DNA of 64,000 nucleotides from Pukyongia sp. (GTDB lineage Bacteria > Bacteroidota > Bacteroidia > Flavobacteriales > Flavobacteriaceae). The stretch is taken from positions 62,001-126,000 of the forward strand of contig JASBSY010000022.1 in assembly GCA_030148705.1 (NCBI GenBank), given 5' to 3'. Position 1 is the stretch's first letter. Every line of letters starts with the position of its first letter. Positions 42,077 through 49,947 of this stretch are shown here, in pieces. Position numbers and translations under genes: made by a program. The notes under the pieces were generated by a model that saw only the letters and a program-made list of their open reading frames with translations, was not told the DNA's origin and searched no databases.

Positions 42077-42616
42077 ATGCTTAAATATTTATTTGCTTTA
42101 GTCATCGTTTTAAGTGTACTTATTAGCTGTAAAGACACCACTTCTGCATCGGTCGAACCTGTTAAAGTTGAACCTGCAAATACGACCTATTACCTTATTC
42201 GTCACGCCGAAAAGGAACGTGTCGATCCCCTGGACAGTAATCCGTCATTATCAGTAGAGGGAAAAGCCAGAGCCGATTACTGGGCGCGTTATTTCGACAG
42301 TATTCAACTGGATGCAATCTATTCAACAAATTATATTCGAACCTTGATGACTGCCAGGCCGGTTTCTGAAAAGAAAAATCTGGACGTTCGTATCTATGAT
42401 GCAAATTCTCTCTATGATAAGGAATTTCAAAACAACACGAAGAATAAAAAGGTACTGATTGTAGGACATAGCAACACAACCCCCGATTTTGTGAATAAGA
42501 TTCTAGGGGTGCCGAAATACAAAAATATGGATGACAACGATAACAGCTCCCTCTACGTGGTGGAAATGCGAAACAAATACAATGTGGTCGATCTAAGGGT
42601 AGTCGATGTAGAATAA
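42077..42616 (+). CDS. Lipoprotein of the histidine phosphatase (SixA/PGAM) superfamily
   Basis: 179 residues starting at MLKYLFALVIVLSVLISCKD, a lipoprotein signal preceded by TTTAGG. A TTG start 18 bases upstream is less likely. The phosphatase core shows YYLIRHAEKERVD (catalytic RHG/RHA His), then EGKARADYWARYF, IYSTNYIRTLMTARPV (second conserved Arg) and KVLIVGHSNTTPDF with the second catalytic His. At this size it resembles SixA-like phosphohistidine or small phosphate-ester phosphatases. The periplasmic location implies a secreted substrate, which is unknown. It is 24 bases upstream of the M23 gene. Confidence 0.88.
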   Translation: MLKYLFALVIVLSVLISCKDTTSASVEPVKVEPANTTYYLIRHAEKERVDPLDSNPSLSVEGKARADYWARYFDSIQLDAIYSTNYIRTLMTARPVSEKKNLDVRIYDANSLYDKEFQNNTKNKKVLIVGHSNTTPDFVNKILGVPKYKNMDDNDNSSLYVVEMRNKYNVVDLRVVDVE

Positions 42617-42640
42617 ACCTTATATCATAAAACCCGGTTC

Positions 42641-43603
42641 ATGAAAAAATTAATTTTTATCACTTTGGTCCTTTCTCACTGTTTAGGGCGGGCACAGGCC
42701 CCCGAGTATTTAGCTGCTCTGGAGAAGTTTCAAACCCATTACAACAGCGAGGATGCCGAGGCAGTATTCAATTTGTTCAGTCAATCCATGCAGCAGTCGG
42801 TTAACCTGCCAACTACCACTCAGATCGTAAATTCCTTTCAGCAGCGTTTTGGAGACCTTATGAGCTTTAGTTTTAAATCGGAAGAAGGTATTACCGAAAC
42901 CTACAATGTGCATTTTGAGCGCGGAAAGCAGTCCATGCGCATTTCACTGGACAGCAACGGCAAATTCTCAGGGCTGTTATTCAAACCCTTTGAAGACAAC
43001 AGTAAAGCAAAGATCGAGCGCAATCTTACGGAACTGGCACTGCCATTTAAAGGCAATTGGTTTACGGTCTGGGGAGGCGATACCAAAGCACAGAATTACC
43101 ACGTTATCGACCGGGCACAGCGCCACGCTTTCGACTTCCTGATCTTAGGAAAGAACAACAAGACCTACGAACGCAGCGGAACCCGGAATGAAGATTATTA
43201 CGCCTTCGGCAAACCACTTTATGCTGTCTGCGAAGCCGAAGTGATCGCAGTGACTACAGGCGTTGAAGATAATAAACCGGGAGCTATGAACCCTTCACAG
43301 CCACTGGGTAACAGTGTTATTTTAAAGACAGACAAAAACGAATATATTGTCTATGCACACTTTGAAGAAGGCACCATAAAAGTGAAAGAGGGTGATAGGG
43401 TACGTAAAGGACAGTTTCTGGGAAATTGTGGAAATTCGGGTAACTCCTCCGAACCCCACTTACATCTACATATTCAGGACGGAGCCGATATCTATAGTGC
43501 GATCGGAGTAAAGTGCTACTTCGAGAAACTGCTGGTTAACGGAGAACTGAAACGCGATTATTCGCCCGTAAAACTGGATAGAATCGCTCCTTTGAACGAA
43601 TAA
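42641..43603 (+). CDS. Secreted M23-family peptidase with an N-terminal DUF3887-like domain
   Basis: 320 residues with signal peptide MKKLIFITLVLSHCLGRAQ. Residues ~20-130 form an alpha-beta domain (YNSEDAEAVFNLFSQSMQQ, FGDLMSFSFKSEEG), reminiscent of the NTF2/DUF3887-like domain found before beta-lactamase-like and peptidase domains. The M23 core follows: NYHVIDRAQRHAFDFLI, GKPLYAVCEAEVIAV, GNSVILKTDKNEYIVYAHFEEGTIKVKEGDRVRKGQFLGNCGNSGNSSEPHLHLHIQ. The HLHLH and AFDF elements supply the zinc ligands. Such enzymes act on peptidoglycan cross-links or on exported proteins. A promoter for smpB lies inside its 3' end. Confidence 0.88.
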   Translation: MKKLIFITLVLSHCLGRAQAPEYLAALEKFQTHYNSEDAEAVFNLFSQSMQQSVNLPTTTQIVNSFQQRFGDLMSFSFKSEEGITETYNVHFERGKQSMRISLDSNGKFSGLLFKPFEDNSKAKIERNLTELALPFKGNWFTVWGGDTKAQNYHVIDRAQRHAFDFLILGKNNKTYERSGTRNEDYYAFGKPLYAVCEAEVIAVTTGVEDNKPGAMNPSQPLGNSVILKTDKNEYIVYAHFEEGTIKVKEGDRVRKGQFLGNCGNSGNSSEPHLHLHIQDGADIYSAIGVKCYFEKLLVNGELKRDYSPVKLDRIAPLNE

Positions 43604-43619
43604 TAAAATTGTATTTTTG
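43591..43619 (+). promoter_or_regulatory. Promoter of smpB
   Basis: TTTG at 43591-43594, 17 bases, then TATTTTTG at 43612-43619, a full consensus match. The -7 box ends 5 bases before the smpB ATG, so the transcript would begin at or next to the start codon. Confidence 0.7.
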
Positions 43620-43624
43620 CCGGG

Positions 43625-44089
43625 ATGACACTTCAGAAAAACGTAAGGATCAAGAACCGAAAAGCGAAGTTCCAGTACGAGATACTGGACACTTTCGTGG
43701 CCGGTATCGTATTGCGCGGAACCGAGATCAAGGCTATACGTGAAGGAAAAGCGTCCATAGCAGAATCCTTCTGTGAATTCAGCAACAACGAACTCTTCGT
43801 GATCAATATGACGATTCAGGAATATTCGCACGCCACACATTTTAACCATAATCCACGTACAGAGCGCAAGTTGCTGTTAAACCGATCGGAACTCAAAAAA
43901 CTTGAAAAAGAAGTAAAAAACTCCGGTCTCACCATTATTCCGCTACTTCTGTTTACAAACGACAAGGGACTGGCTAAGCTGGAGATTGCGCTGTGCCGAG
44001 GGAAAAAGGAATACGACAAACGCGAAGTGATCAAAAATAGGGACTCGAAGCGAAACCTGGACAGGATAAAGAAAGCCTTCAATAATTAA
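43625..44089 (+). CDS. smpB: SsrA-binding protein SmpB
   Basis: 154 residues, the normal length. Landmarks are NRKAKFQYEILDTFVAGIVLRGTEIKAIREGKASIAESFCEF and KYDKREVIKNRDSKRNLDRIKKAF at the C-terminus, where the basic tail binds the tmRNA-mRNA channel. SmpB delivers tmRNA to stalled ribosomes. No ssrA gene was seen in this window. It has its own promoter inside the upstream M23 gene. Downstream, the intergenic stretch of 102 bases to the DUF5686 gene holds no clear terminator. Confidence 0.97.
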   Translation: MTLQKNVRIKNRKAKFQYEILDTFVAGIVLRGTEIKAIREGKASIAESFCEFSNNELFVINMTIQEYSHATHFNHNPRTERKLLLNRSELKKLEKEVKNSGLTIIPLLLFTNDKGLAKLEIALCRGKKEYDKREVIKNRDSKRNLDRIKKAFNN

Positions 44090-44191
44090 TAATTCGCAAC
44101 CTTGGTTGAATAAGAAAATAATAAACATTCGTACAGTAAGAAGAATGTTACCGGGTTATTACTCAACACTAAAAACTCATAGTGTACTCTT

Positions 44192-46669
44192 ATGAAAAAA
44201 ACGCTTTTCTTGCTCCTTTTATGCCTTAACTTCAACCTAAGTGCCCAAATTGTTGGAAAGGTCACAGATCAAAAAGGTGAACCCCTGCCCTATGTCAATA
44301 TTTATGTTGAAAAAACCTATAACGGCACCACTTCGAACGATGACGGAAACTTTGAACTTTCGGTTACCGAGCCCGGCGATTACACCGTGGTGTTTCAATT
44401 TTTGGGGTATGCTACTCAGAGGAAATCGATCTCGATTAGGAGCTTTCCATATGTAATGAACGTTAGCCTTAAGGAGGAACTTGTAAGCCTGGACGAAGTA
44501 GTGCTGAACACTTCGGAAGACCCTGCCTATCGAATTATCAGACGAACCATAGAGGCCAGAAAAGTGAACCTGGACAGGATTGCAGCCTTCAAGGCCGATT
44601 TCTATTCCCGCGGACTATGGCGAGTAGACAGTTTACCGGAAAAGATTCTCGGACAGGAGGTCGGAGATTTCGACGGACAGCTGGATTCCACACGAACCGG
44701 AATTATTTACTTGTCGGAAACCATTTCTAAAATTGCCTATAAGAAACCTGATGATTTTAAAGAAACCATAATCGCTTCCAAGGTTAGCGGTAACGACAAC
44801 GGCTTTAGTTTTAACAGTGCCCAGGATGCCAATTTTTCCTTTTACGAAAACACAATAGATTTGAATGCAGCCATAGTTTCACCTATTGCTTCAAACGCCC
44901 TTAATTATTACAGTTATAAACTGGACGGGGTGTTCTATGAGGAGAACAAGCTCATCAATAAGATCATGGTGACGCCAAAACGGCCAAAAGACAGGGTCTG
45001 GAGCGGTGTTATCTATATAGTTGAAGACGATTGGCAACTTTACGGAGCGGAACTTACTACTACCGGGCAGGCTATCCAAATTCCCTTTGTGAAAGAACTT
45101 GTCTTCAGACAAAGTTTTAGTTTCGACCCTGCCCAAGATTTCTGGGTGAAGCGATCGCAGACCATCGATTTCAGTTTTGGCTTCTTCGGGATTGAAGGAG
45201 ACGGTCGATTTATTGCGGTTTACAGCAATTATGACTTTACACCCAACTTTCAGAAGGGTTCTTTTACCAATGAAGTTTTGAGCTTTGAGCCGGAGGCGAA
45301 TAAAAAAGATTCGATTTTCTGGAGAGGCGTACGCCCTGTTCCCCTTACGGATGAAGAATTGAACGACTACATTAAGAAAGACAGCATTCAAACCCTGAGA
45401 CGTTCGAAATCGTATCTGGACTCCATCGACGCTAAAAATAACCGGCCGGGAATAATGGACCCCATCTTTGGCTACACCTATAAAAACAGTTTTAAAAAAT
45501 GGGAACTAAACTACAATGGCCCTCTACCGGGAGTTAATTTTAATACAGTTCAGGGTTGGAACGCAGGGATAGGGCTTTCATATTTCAAAAGATTCGATGA
45601 AAACGGTAGCCGATGGCTGTCGGTTGATCAAAGGATAACTTATGGTATTTCAGAAGATCGTCTGAGGGTTACGGCCGGTGCGTCCTTCAATTTTAACCGG
45701 ATCAACAGATTGAGATTGGGGATTAGCGGGGGAAGCCGGGTAGTCCAATTTAACAGGTCGCAACCAATTAGCCCTTTGATAAACAGCGTTTCAAGCTTAT
45801 TTTTTGAACGCAATTATATGAAAATCTACGAATTGGATTTCGTTAATTTCAGCTGGAGCCAGGAACTTTTCAATGGGCTTCGCATGGCCGCGGTAATTGG
45901 ATACGAGGACAGGAAACCTCTTTTTAATACGACCGATTATGTAACGATACCAAATGATGAGGCCGATTACAGTTCGAACAATCCGCTTCAGCCCTTTGAA
46001 ACTCCAGAAACACCGGGCATACTCCCTCATCATCTGATAAGGACTTCCGTAGCGGCAGATATCACATTCGGACAAAAATACATGAGCTATCCCGACGGAA
46101 AGTTTAACCTCGGCAATAACAAATATCCGGCGCTTCGACTGGGTTTCGAAAACGGTTCAGCAGCATCGGTAGATGGGTATGATTTCAGTGAATTAACCGC
46201 CCAACTCTATCAGCGCGTGAATACCGGGAATAAAGGCTTAATGATATATAGCCTGCGAGCAGGAACTTTTTTCAATGGCGATGATATCTCCTTTGCAGAC
46301 TATAAACACTTTAACGGAAATCAGACAAGAGTAGGCACTACTTTCGATTATACTAATACCTTCAACCTACTGCCCTACTACGATCTTAGCACTAATAACT
46401 CCTACTTCGAAGCTCACCTGGAACACGATTTTCGGGGATGGATACTCGGAAAGATACCGGGAATCAATACCTTGAATTTTAACCTAGTCGCCGGCGCTCA
46501 TTTACTAAGTACGGAAGCTAGCCCATACACCGAATTTTCGCTGGGAATCGACAACCTGGGCTGGGGAAAATTCAGGTTTTTAAGGCTGGATTATGTGATA
46601 TCCCATTTCGAAGGAAACAATAAAGGCGCTTTTATTTTCGGGCTGAAATTTCTCAATATCATAGAATGA
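44192..46669 (+). CDS. Outer-membrane protein: carboxypeptidase regulatory-like domain plus DUF5686
   Basis: 825 residues with signal peptide MKKTLFLLLLCLNFNLSAQ. Residues ~21-105 are a CarboxypepD_reg-like domain (IVGKVTDQKGEPLPYVNIYVEKTYNGTTSNDDGNFEL...). The rest matches the DUF5686 group: a beta-rich barrel-forming part with alternating aromatic strands and a terminal Phe-rich strand (GKFRFLRLDYVISHFEGNNKGAFIFGLKFLNIIE). No TonB plug signature is seen, so it is not a SusC-like porin. Its task is not known. It is 102 bases downstream of smpB and probably co-directional but independent. Confidence 0.85.
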   Translation: MKKTLFLLLLCLNFNLSAQIVGKVTDQKGEPLPYVNIYVEKTYNGTTSNDDGNFELSVTEPGDYTVVFQFLGYATQRKSISIRSFPYVMNVSLKEELVSLDEVVLNTSEDPAYRIIRRTIEARKVNLDRIAAFKADFYSRGLWRVDSLPEKILGQEVGDFDGQLDSTRTGIIYLSETISKIAYKKPDDFKETIIASKVSGNDNGFSFNSAQDANFSFYENTIDLNAAIVSPIASNALNYYSYKLDGVFYEENKLINKIMVTPKRPKDRVWSGVIYIVEDDWQLYGAELTTTGQAIQIPFVKELVFRQSFSFDPAQDFWVKRSQTIDFSFGFFGIEGDGRFIAVYSNYDFTPNFQKGSFTNEVLSFEPEANKKDSIFWRGVRPVPLTDEELNDYIKKDSIQTLRRSKSYLDSIDAKNNRPGIMDPIFGYTYKNSFKKWELNYNGPLPGVNFNTVQGWNAGIGLSYFKRFDENGSRWLSVDQRITYGISEDRLRVTAGASFNFNRINRLRLGISGGSRVVQFNRSQPISPLINSVSSLFFERNYMKIYELDFVNFSWSQELFNGLRMAAVIGYEDRKPLFNTTDYVTIPNDEADYSSNNPLQPFETPETPGILPHHLIRTSVAADITFGQKYMSYPDGKFNLGNNKYPALRLGFENGSAASVDGYDFSELTAQLYQRVNTGNKGLMIYSLRAGTFFNGDDISFADYKHFNGNQTRVGTTFDYTNTFNLLPYYDLSTNNSYFEAHLEHDFRGWILGKIPGINTLNFNLVAGAHLLSTEASPYTEFSLGIDNLGWGKFRFLRLDYVISHFEGNNKGAFIFGLKFLNIIE

Positions 46670-46763
46670 TAAGGTTGTCGAAACTAACTTTTTCGCTACT
46701 TCAGGAGTTTCTTTTAAAGCCATATGTCAATATTCTTTTGCCTGCCTTTAGTATATTTACTGT

Positions 46764-47276
46764 ATGGAGGCAGCTTATTACACGGCTCGACTATATAACA
46801 ACAAACAGGTTTTTGAAGCCCTGCTGCAGGGTTTATCTTCCGCCGAATATCGGTTTAAGGTAAACCCCGAAGACTGGTGTATCCTTGAAATTATTTGTCA
46901 CTTATACGACGAAGAGCGGGAAGATTTCCGGCTTAGAGTTGAATCCATTTTAGAAGATCCTTCCAAACCCCTGCCGCCTGCCGATCCTGTTAGCTGGGCA
47001 AAGACAAGAAACTATATGGAAGAAAACTTCGAGAACAAAGTGAGTGCTTTCCTTGCCGAACGCCGTAAATCGGTCGATTGGCTGCAATCGCTCCATGAAC
47101 CAAATTGGGACAATAGCTATATGCACCCTAAAATTGGACCTGTCCCAGCTTCCCTTATTTTGACCAATTGGGTTGTTCACGATGATCTGCATATAAAGCA
47201 AATTACCCGCCGGAAATACGAATATATTGAACAGAACGCCTCGGATCGTATAGATTATGCCGGAAAATGGGTGTGA
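46764..47276 (+). CDS. DinB-like metal-binding protein
   Basis: 170 residues, cytoplasmic, four-helix-bundle type. The DinB/YfiT family metal-ligand His residues fit HLYDEEREDF (first His near residue 46) and VHDDLHIKQI (two His near residues 137-142), so three His are placed as in the family. Such proteins transfer or bind small thiols (bacillithiol or mycothiol S-transferases) or act in metal-dependent hydrolysis. The presence of a bacillithiol-type YtxJ elsewhere in the window makes the bacillithiol S-transferase possibility worth noting, but it is inference. Its stop is immediately followed by the convergent pcm stop. Confidence 0.78.
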   Translation: MEAAYYTARLYNNKQVFEALLQGLSSAEYRFKVNPEDWCILEIICHLYDEEREDFRLRVESILEDPSKPLPPADPVSWAKTRNYMEENFENKVSAFLAERRKSVDWLQSLHEPNWDNSYMHPKIGPVPASLILTNWVVHDDLHIKQITRRKYEYIEQNASDRIDYAGKWV

Positions 47277-47918
47277 TTATTCCTTATCCTCTAAGAGGGG
47301 AACAAATCGATACGCCCCAAATTCTTCTTTTTCAAACTTGTTTGCTTCCTCCCGTGTATAAACAGTCATAATCTGGGTATCGGTTCCCACGGGGATTACC
47401 AGCCTGCCACCCAAAGCGAGTTGAGCTAATAAGGGTTTTGGCACATAGGGTGCGCCCGCGGTAACAAGTATGCCGTCGTAAGGAGCTTCGGCTTCATACC
47501 CCCTGTAACCATCTCCAAAAATTAGTTTTTTTGGCCGGTATCCAAGTTTCGGCAGGAAGAGTTTGGTTTTCTTAAACAATTCGTTCTGTCTTTCGATACT
47601 GTACACTATTGCTCCCATCTCTAGCAATACCGCAGTCTGGTAACCACTCCCCGTCCCTATTTCCAGTATTCTATCCCCTTTTTTAACCTCTAGTAACTCG
47701 GTTTGCCTTGCCACGGTATAGGGTTGAGATATGGTTTGGTCGGCCGCAATGGGAAATGCCTTGTCGACATAAGCGTGATTGACGAATCCGGAATCCATAA
47801 ATGCGTGCCTGGGAATCTTATTAATTGCATTCAACACAGCTGTATCCTCAATGCCTTTCAGCTTTAAGGTCTCTACCAGCTTTTTTCTTAAGCCCTTATG
47901 CGTGTAGTTGTCTATCAT
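47277..47918 (-). CDS. pcm: Protein-L-isoaspartate O-methyltransferase
   Basis: 213 residues, the normal length. The SAM-binding motif I is ILEIGTGSGYQTAVLLEMG (near residue 80), preceded by ADQTISQPYTVARQTELLEVKKGDR, which is the conserved PCMT substrate/SAM loop. Motif II-III is YDGILVTAGAPYVPKPLLAQLALGGRLVIPVG. It methylates L-isoaspartyl residues of damaged proteins, so that they revert to aspartate. Bacterial enzymes are usually cytoplasmic. No signal peptide is seen. It is transcribed divergently from the Gfo/Idh gene, with an odd hairpin in the spacer described under findings. Confidence 0.95.
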   Translation of the reverse strand: MIDNYTHKGLRKKLVETLKLKGIEDTAVLNAINKIPRHAFMDSGFVNHAYVDKAFPIAADQTISQPYTVARQTELLEVKKGDRILEIGTGSGYQTAVLLEMGAIVYSIERQNELFKKTKLFLPKLGYRPKKLIFGDGYRGYEAEAPYDGILVTAGAPYVPKPLLAQLALGGRLVIPVGTDTQIMTVYTREEANKFEKEEFGAYRFVPLLEDKE

Positions 47919-47964
47919 TTACACAAAGATGAAAAGAATGTTGGAAAATGTGTACTGAAATGCA

Positions 47965-47993
47965 TAAAAAAACCCCATTCTGAAATGGAGGTA
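47965..47993 (-). terminator. Terminator-like hairpin between the divergent pcm and Gfo/Idh genes
   Basis: On the minus strand ACCTCCATT and AATGGGGT form a stem with one bulged T around a four-base loop, followed by seven T. It points toward pcm, and no minus-strand gene ends upstream of it. Confidence 0.5.
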
Positions 47994-48021
47994 CTGAACT
48001 TCAGATTTCTTTAATTTCCCT

Positions 48022-48029
48022 TACCTTTG
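48022..48029 (+). promoter_or_regulatory. -7 box (TACCTTTG) upstream of the Gfo/Idh gene
   Basis: TACCTTTG on the plus strand, a full TAnnTTTG match, 16 bases before the start codon. No -33 TTG at the usual spacing. Confidence 0.5.
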
Positions 48030-48045
48030 CTGAAAACGTACATTC

Positions 48046-49017
48046 ATGCTAAAAGCGGGCGTTCTTGGTGCCGGTCACCTCGGAAAGATTCATCTGAAAT
48101 TATTAAACCAATCGGACAGCTATAACCTGGTAGGTTTTTACGACGCAAATAAAAAAGCTTCGGCCGCCATCGAATCTGAATTTGGCTATAAGAGTTTCCC
48201 ATCCATGGAGGAATTGATCGAGGCCTGCGATGTGATCGATGTGGTAACGCCAACCGTATCTCATTTTAAATGTGCAAAATTAGTCGTCGAGGCCGGGAAG
48301 CACTTGTTTATAGAAAAACCCGTCACTGAAACGGTGGAAGAGGCTGAAAAGCTGTTGGAGCTTGTTCGCAAACACAAGGTAAAAGCACAGGTAGGGCATG
48401 TTGAACGCTTTAATCCGGCATTTATGGCGGTAAACCACATGATAAGCGAGCCGATGTTTATCGAAGCGCACCGACTTGCGGAATTCAATCCAAGAGGAAC
48501 GGATGTTTCGGTGGTTCTCGATTTGATGATACACGATATCGATGCTATTCTTTCCGTGGTGAACTCGGAAGTACAAAATGTATACGCAAGCGGAGTATCT
48601 GTAATATCGGAAACGCCGGATATAGCAAATGCCCGTATCGAGTTTAAGAATGGCTGTGTGGCCAATCTCACCGCCAGTAGGATCTCTATGAAGAAAATGC
48701 GGAAAGCCCGTTTTTTTCAAAGAGACGCCTATATTTCGGTCGATTTTCTCGATAAAGCTTGTGAAGTTGTCAAGATGAAAGATGTACCAAAAGGTAAAAT
48801 AGACGATTTTGCCATGGTGCTTACAAATGCAGAGGGCAAGAAGAAACAGATCTATTTTGACAACCCGAAAATATCACCAAACAATGCCATCCTGGATGAG
48901 TTGAACAGTTTTGCCCAGGCCATCGAAAACGATACTACTCCGGTAGTGACCCTGGAACAGGGTACTCAGGCATTGAAGGTTGCCATGCAGATCATTAAAA
49001 CTTTTAAAAAATTATAG
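48046..49017 (+). CDS. Gfo/Idh/MocA-family oxidoreductase
   Basis: 323 residues with a Rossmann NAD(P) domain at the N-terminus (GVLGAGHLGKIHLKLL, then VVTPTVSHF, EKPVTETVEEAEKLLE) and a C-terminal alpha/beta substrate domain. EKP carries the conserved Lys expected to act as acid/base; HDI (MIHDIDAIL) matches the family's catalytic or metal-region His. The family oxidises or reduces sugars and related alcohols. The substrate is unknown. It starts a run of co-oriented genes ending at miaA and is 6 bases from the next gene, so the two are probably co-translated. Confidence 0.9.
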   Translation: MLKAGVLGAGHLGKIHLKLLNQSDSYNLVGFYDANKKASAAIESEFGYKSFPSMEELIEACDVIDVVTPTVSHFKCAKLVVEAGKHLFIEKPVTETVEEAEKLLELVRKHKVKAQVGHVERFNPAFMAVNHMISEPMFIEAHRLAEFNPRGTDVSVVLDLMIHDIDAILSVVNSEVQNVYASGVSVISETPDIANARIEFKNGCVANLTASRISMKKMRKARFFQRDAYISVDFLDKACEVVKMKDVPKGKIDDFAMVLTNAEGKKKQIYFDNPKISPNNAILDELNSFAQAIENDTTPVVTLEQGTQALKVAMQIIKTFKKL

Positions 49018-49023
49018 ATATTT

Positions 49024-49914
49024 ATGAAAAATGTAGCTGTGATTGGAGCGGGAACCATGGGTAACGGAATCGCCCATACGTTCGCTCAATTTGATTACAA
49101 AGTTCAATTAATAGACGTTTCTCAGGCTGCGCTGGATCGCGGAATTGCAACCATAGGAAAAAACCTTGACCGCATGGTGGCCAAGGAGCGGATAACTGAG
49201 AGCGAGAAGACAAAGACACTTTCCAATATCACTACTTATACCAATATGGAGGAGGGCGTGGAATACGCCAGCCTTGTGGTAGAAGCAGCAACCGAAAATC
49301 TAGACCTCAAACTTAAGATCTTTCGCGACCTGGATAAATTTTGCCCTGATGATACCATATTGGCAAGTAATACTTCGTCCATTTCAATAACTAAGATCGC
49401 TTCGGTGACATCGCGACCGGAAATGGTTATAGGGATGCATTTTATGAACCCGGTGCCGCTTATGAAGTTGGTAGAAATCATAAAAGGGTACAATACCAGT
49501 GCTGAGACGTATAAGGTAGTTGAAGACCTTTCAAAAAAACTGAATAAAGTTCCCGTCGAAGTAAACGACTACCCCGGCTTTGTCGCCAACCGGATCTTAA
49601 TACCGATGATCAACGAAGCCATAGAAACCTTATATAACGGGGTGGCCGGGGTTGAAGAGATCGATACCGTTATGAAACTGGGAATGGCTCATCCTATGGG
49701 GCCACTGCAACTGGCAGATTTTATTGGCCTTGATGTATGCCTGTCCATACTGGAAGTAATGTACGACGGCTTCAAAAATCCTAAGTACGCACCCTGTCCG
49801 CTATTAGTGAATATGGTCATGGCCGGCAAACACGGAGTAAAAAGCGGGGAAGGGTTTTATGACTATTCAGAAAACAGAAAGGCCGAAGTTGTTTCCAAAG
49901 AATTCCGCAAATAG
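49024..49914 (+). CDS. 3-hydroxybutyryl-CoA dehydrogenase (HBD/FadB-type)
   Basis: 296 residues. The NAD loop is AVIGAGTMGNGIAHTFAQFDYKVQLIDVS (GxGxxG at ~7-12), the catalytic His-Glu dyad is at GMHFMNPVPLMKLVEIIKG, and the C-terminal helical domain has NDYPGFVANRILIPMINEAI and GLGMAHPMGPLQLADF-like GMAHPMGPLQLADFIGLD. It lacks the enoyl-CoA hydratase domain of the FadB fusion, so it is the single-domain short form. It oxidises (S)-3-hydroxyacyl-CoA with NAD in fatty acid or butyrate-like metabolism. Chain-length specificity is unknown. Confidence 0.95.
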   Translation: MKNVAVIGAGTMGNGIAHTFAQFDYKVQLIDVSQAALDRGIATIGKNLDRMVAKERITESEKTKTLSNITTYTNMEEGVEYASLVVEAATENLDLKLKIFRDLDKFCPDDTILASNTSSISITKIASVTSRPEMVIGMHFMNPVPLMKLVEIIKGYNTSAETYKVVEDLSKKLNKVPVEVNDYPGFVANRILIPMINEAIETLYNGVAGVEEIDTVMKLGMAHPMGPLQLADFIGLDVCLSILEVMYDGFKNPKYAPCPLLVNMVMAGKHGVKSGEGFYDYSENRKAEVVSKEFRK

Positions 49915-49947
49915 ATTTTTTATTCTCCTTTACTTAATTGCCAGCTT

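Noticed and set aside
46666-46863. Plus-strand frame of 65 residues overlapping the DUF5686 stop and the DinB-like gene
   Set aside because: It is out of frame with the DinB-like protein, which carries the conserved His residues, and has no features of its own.
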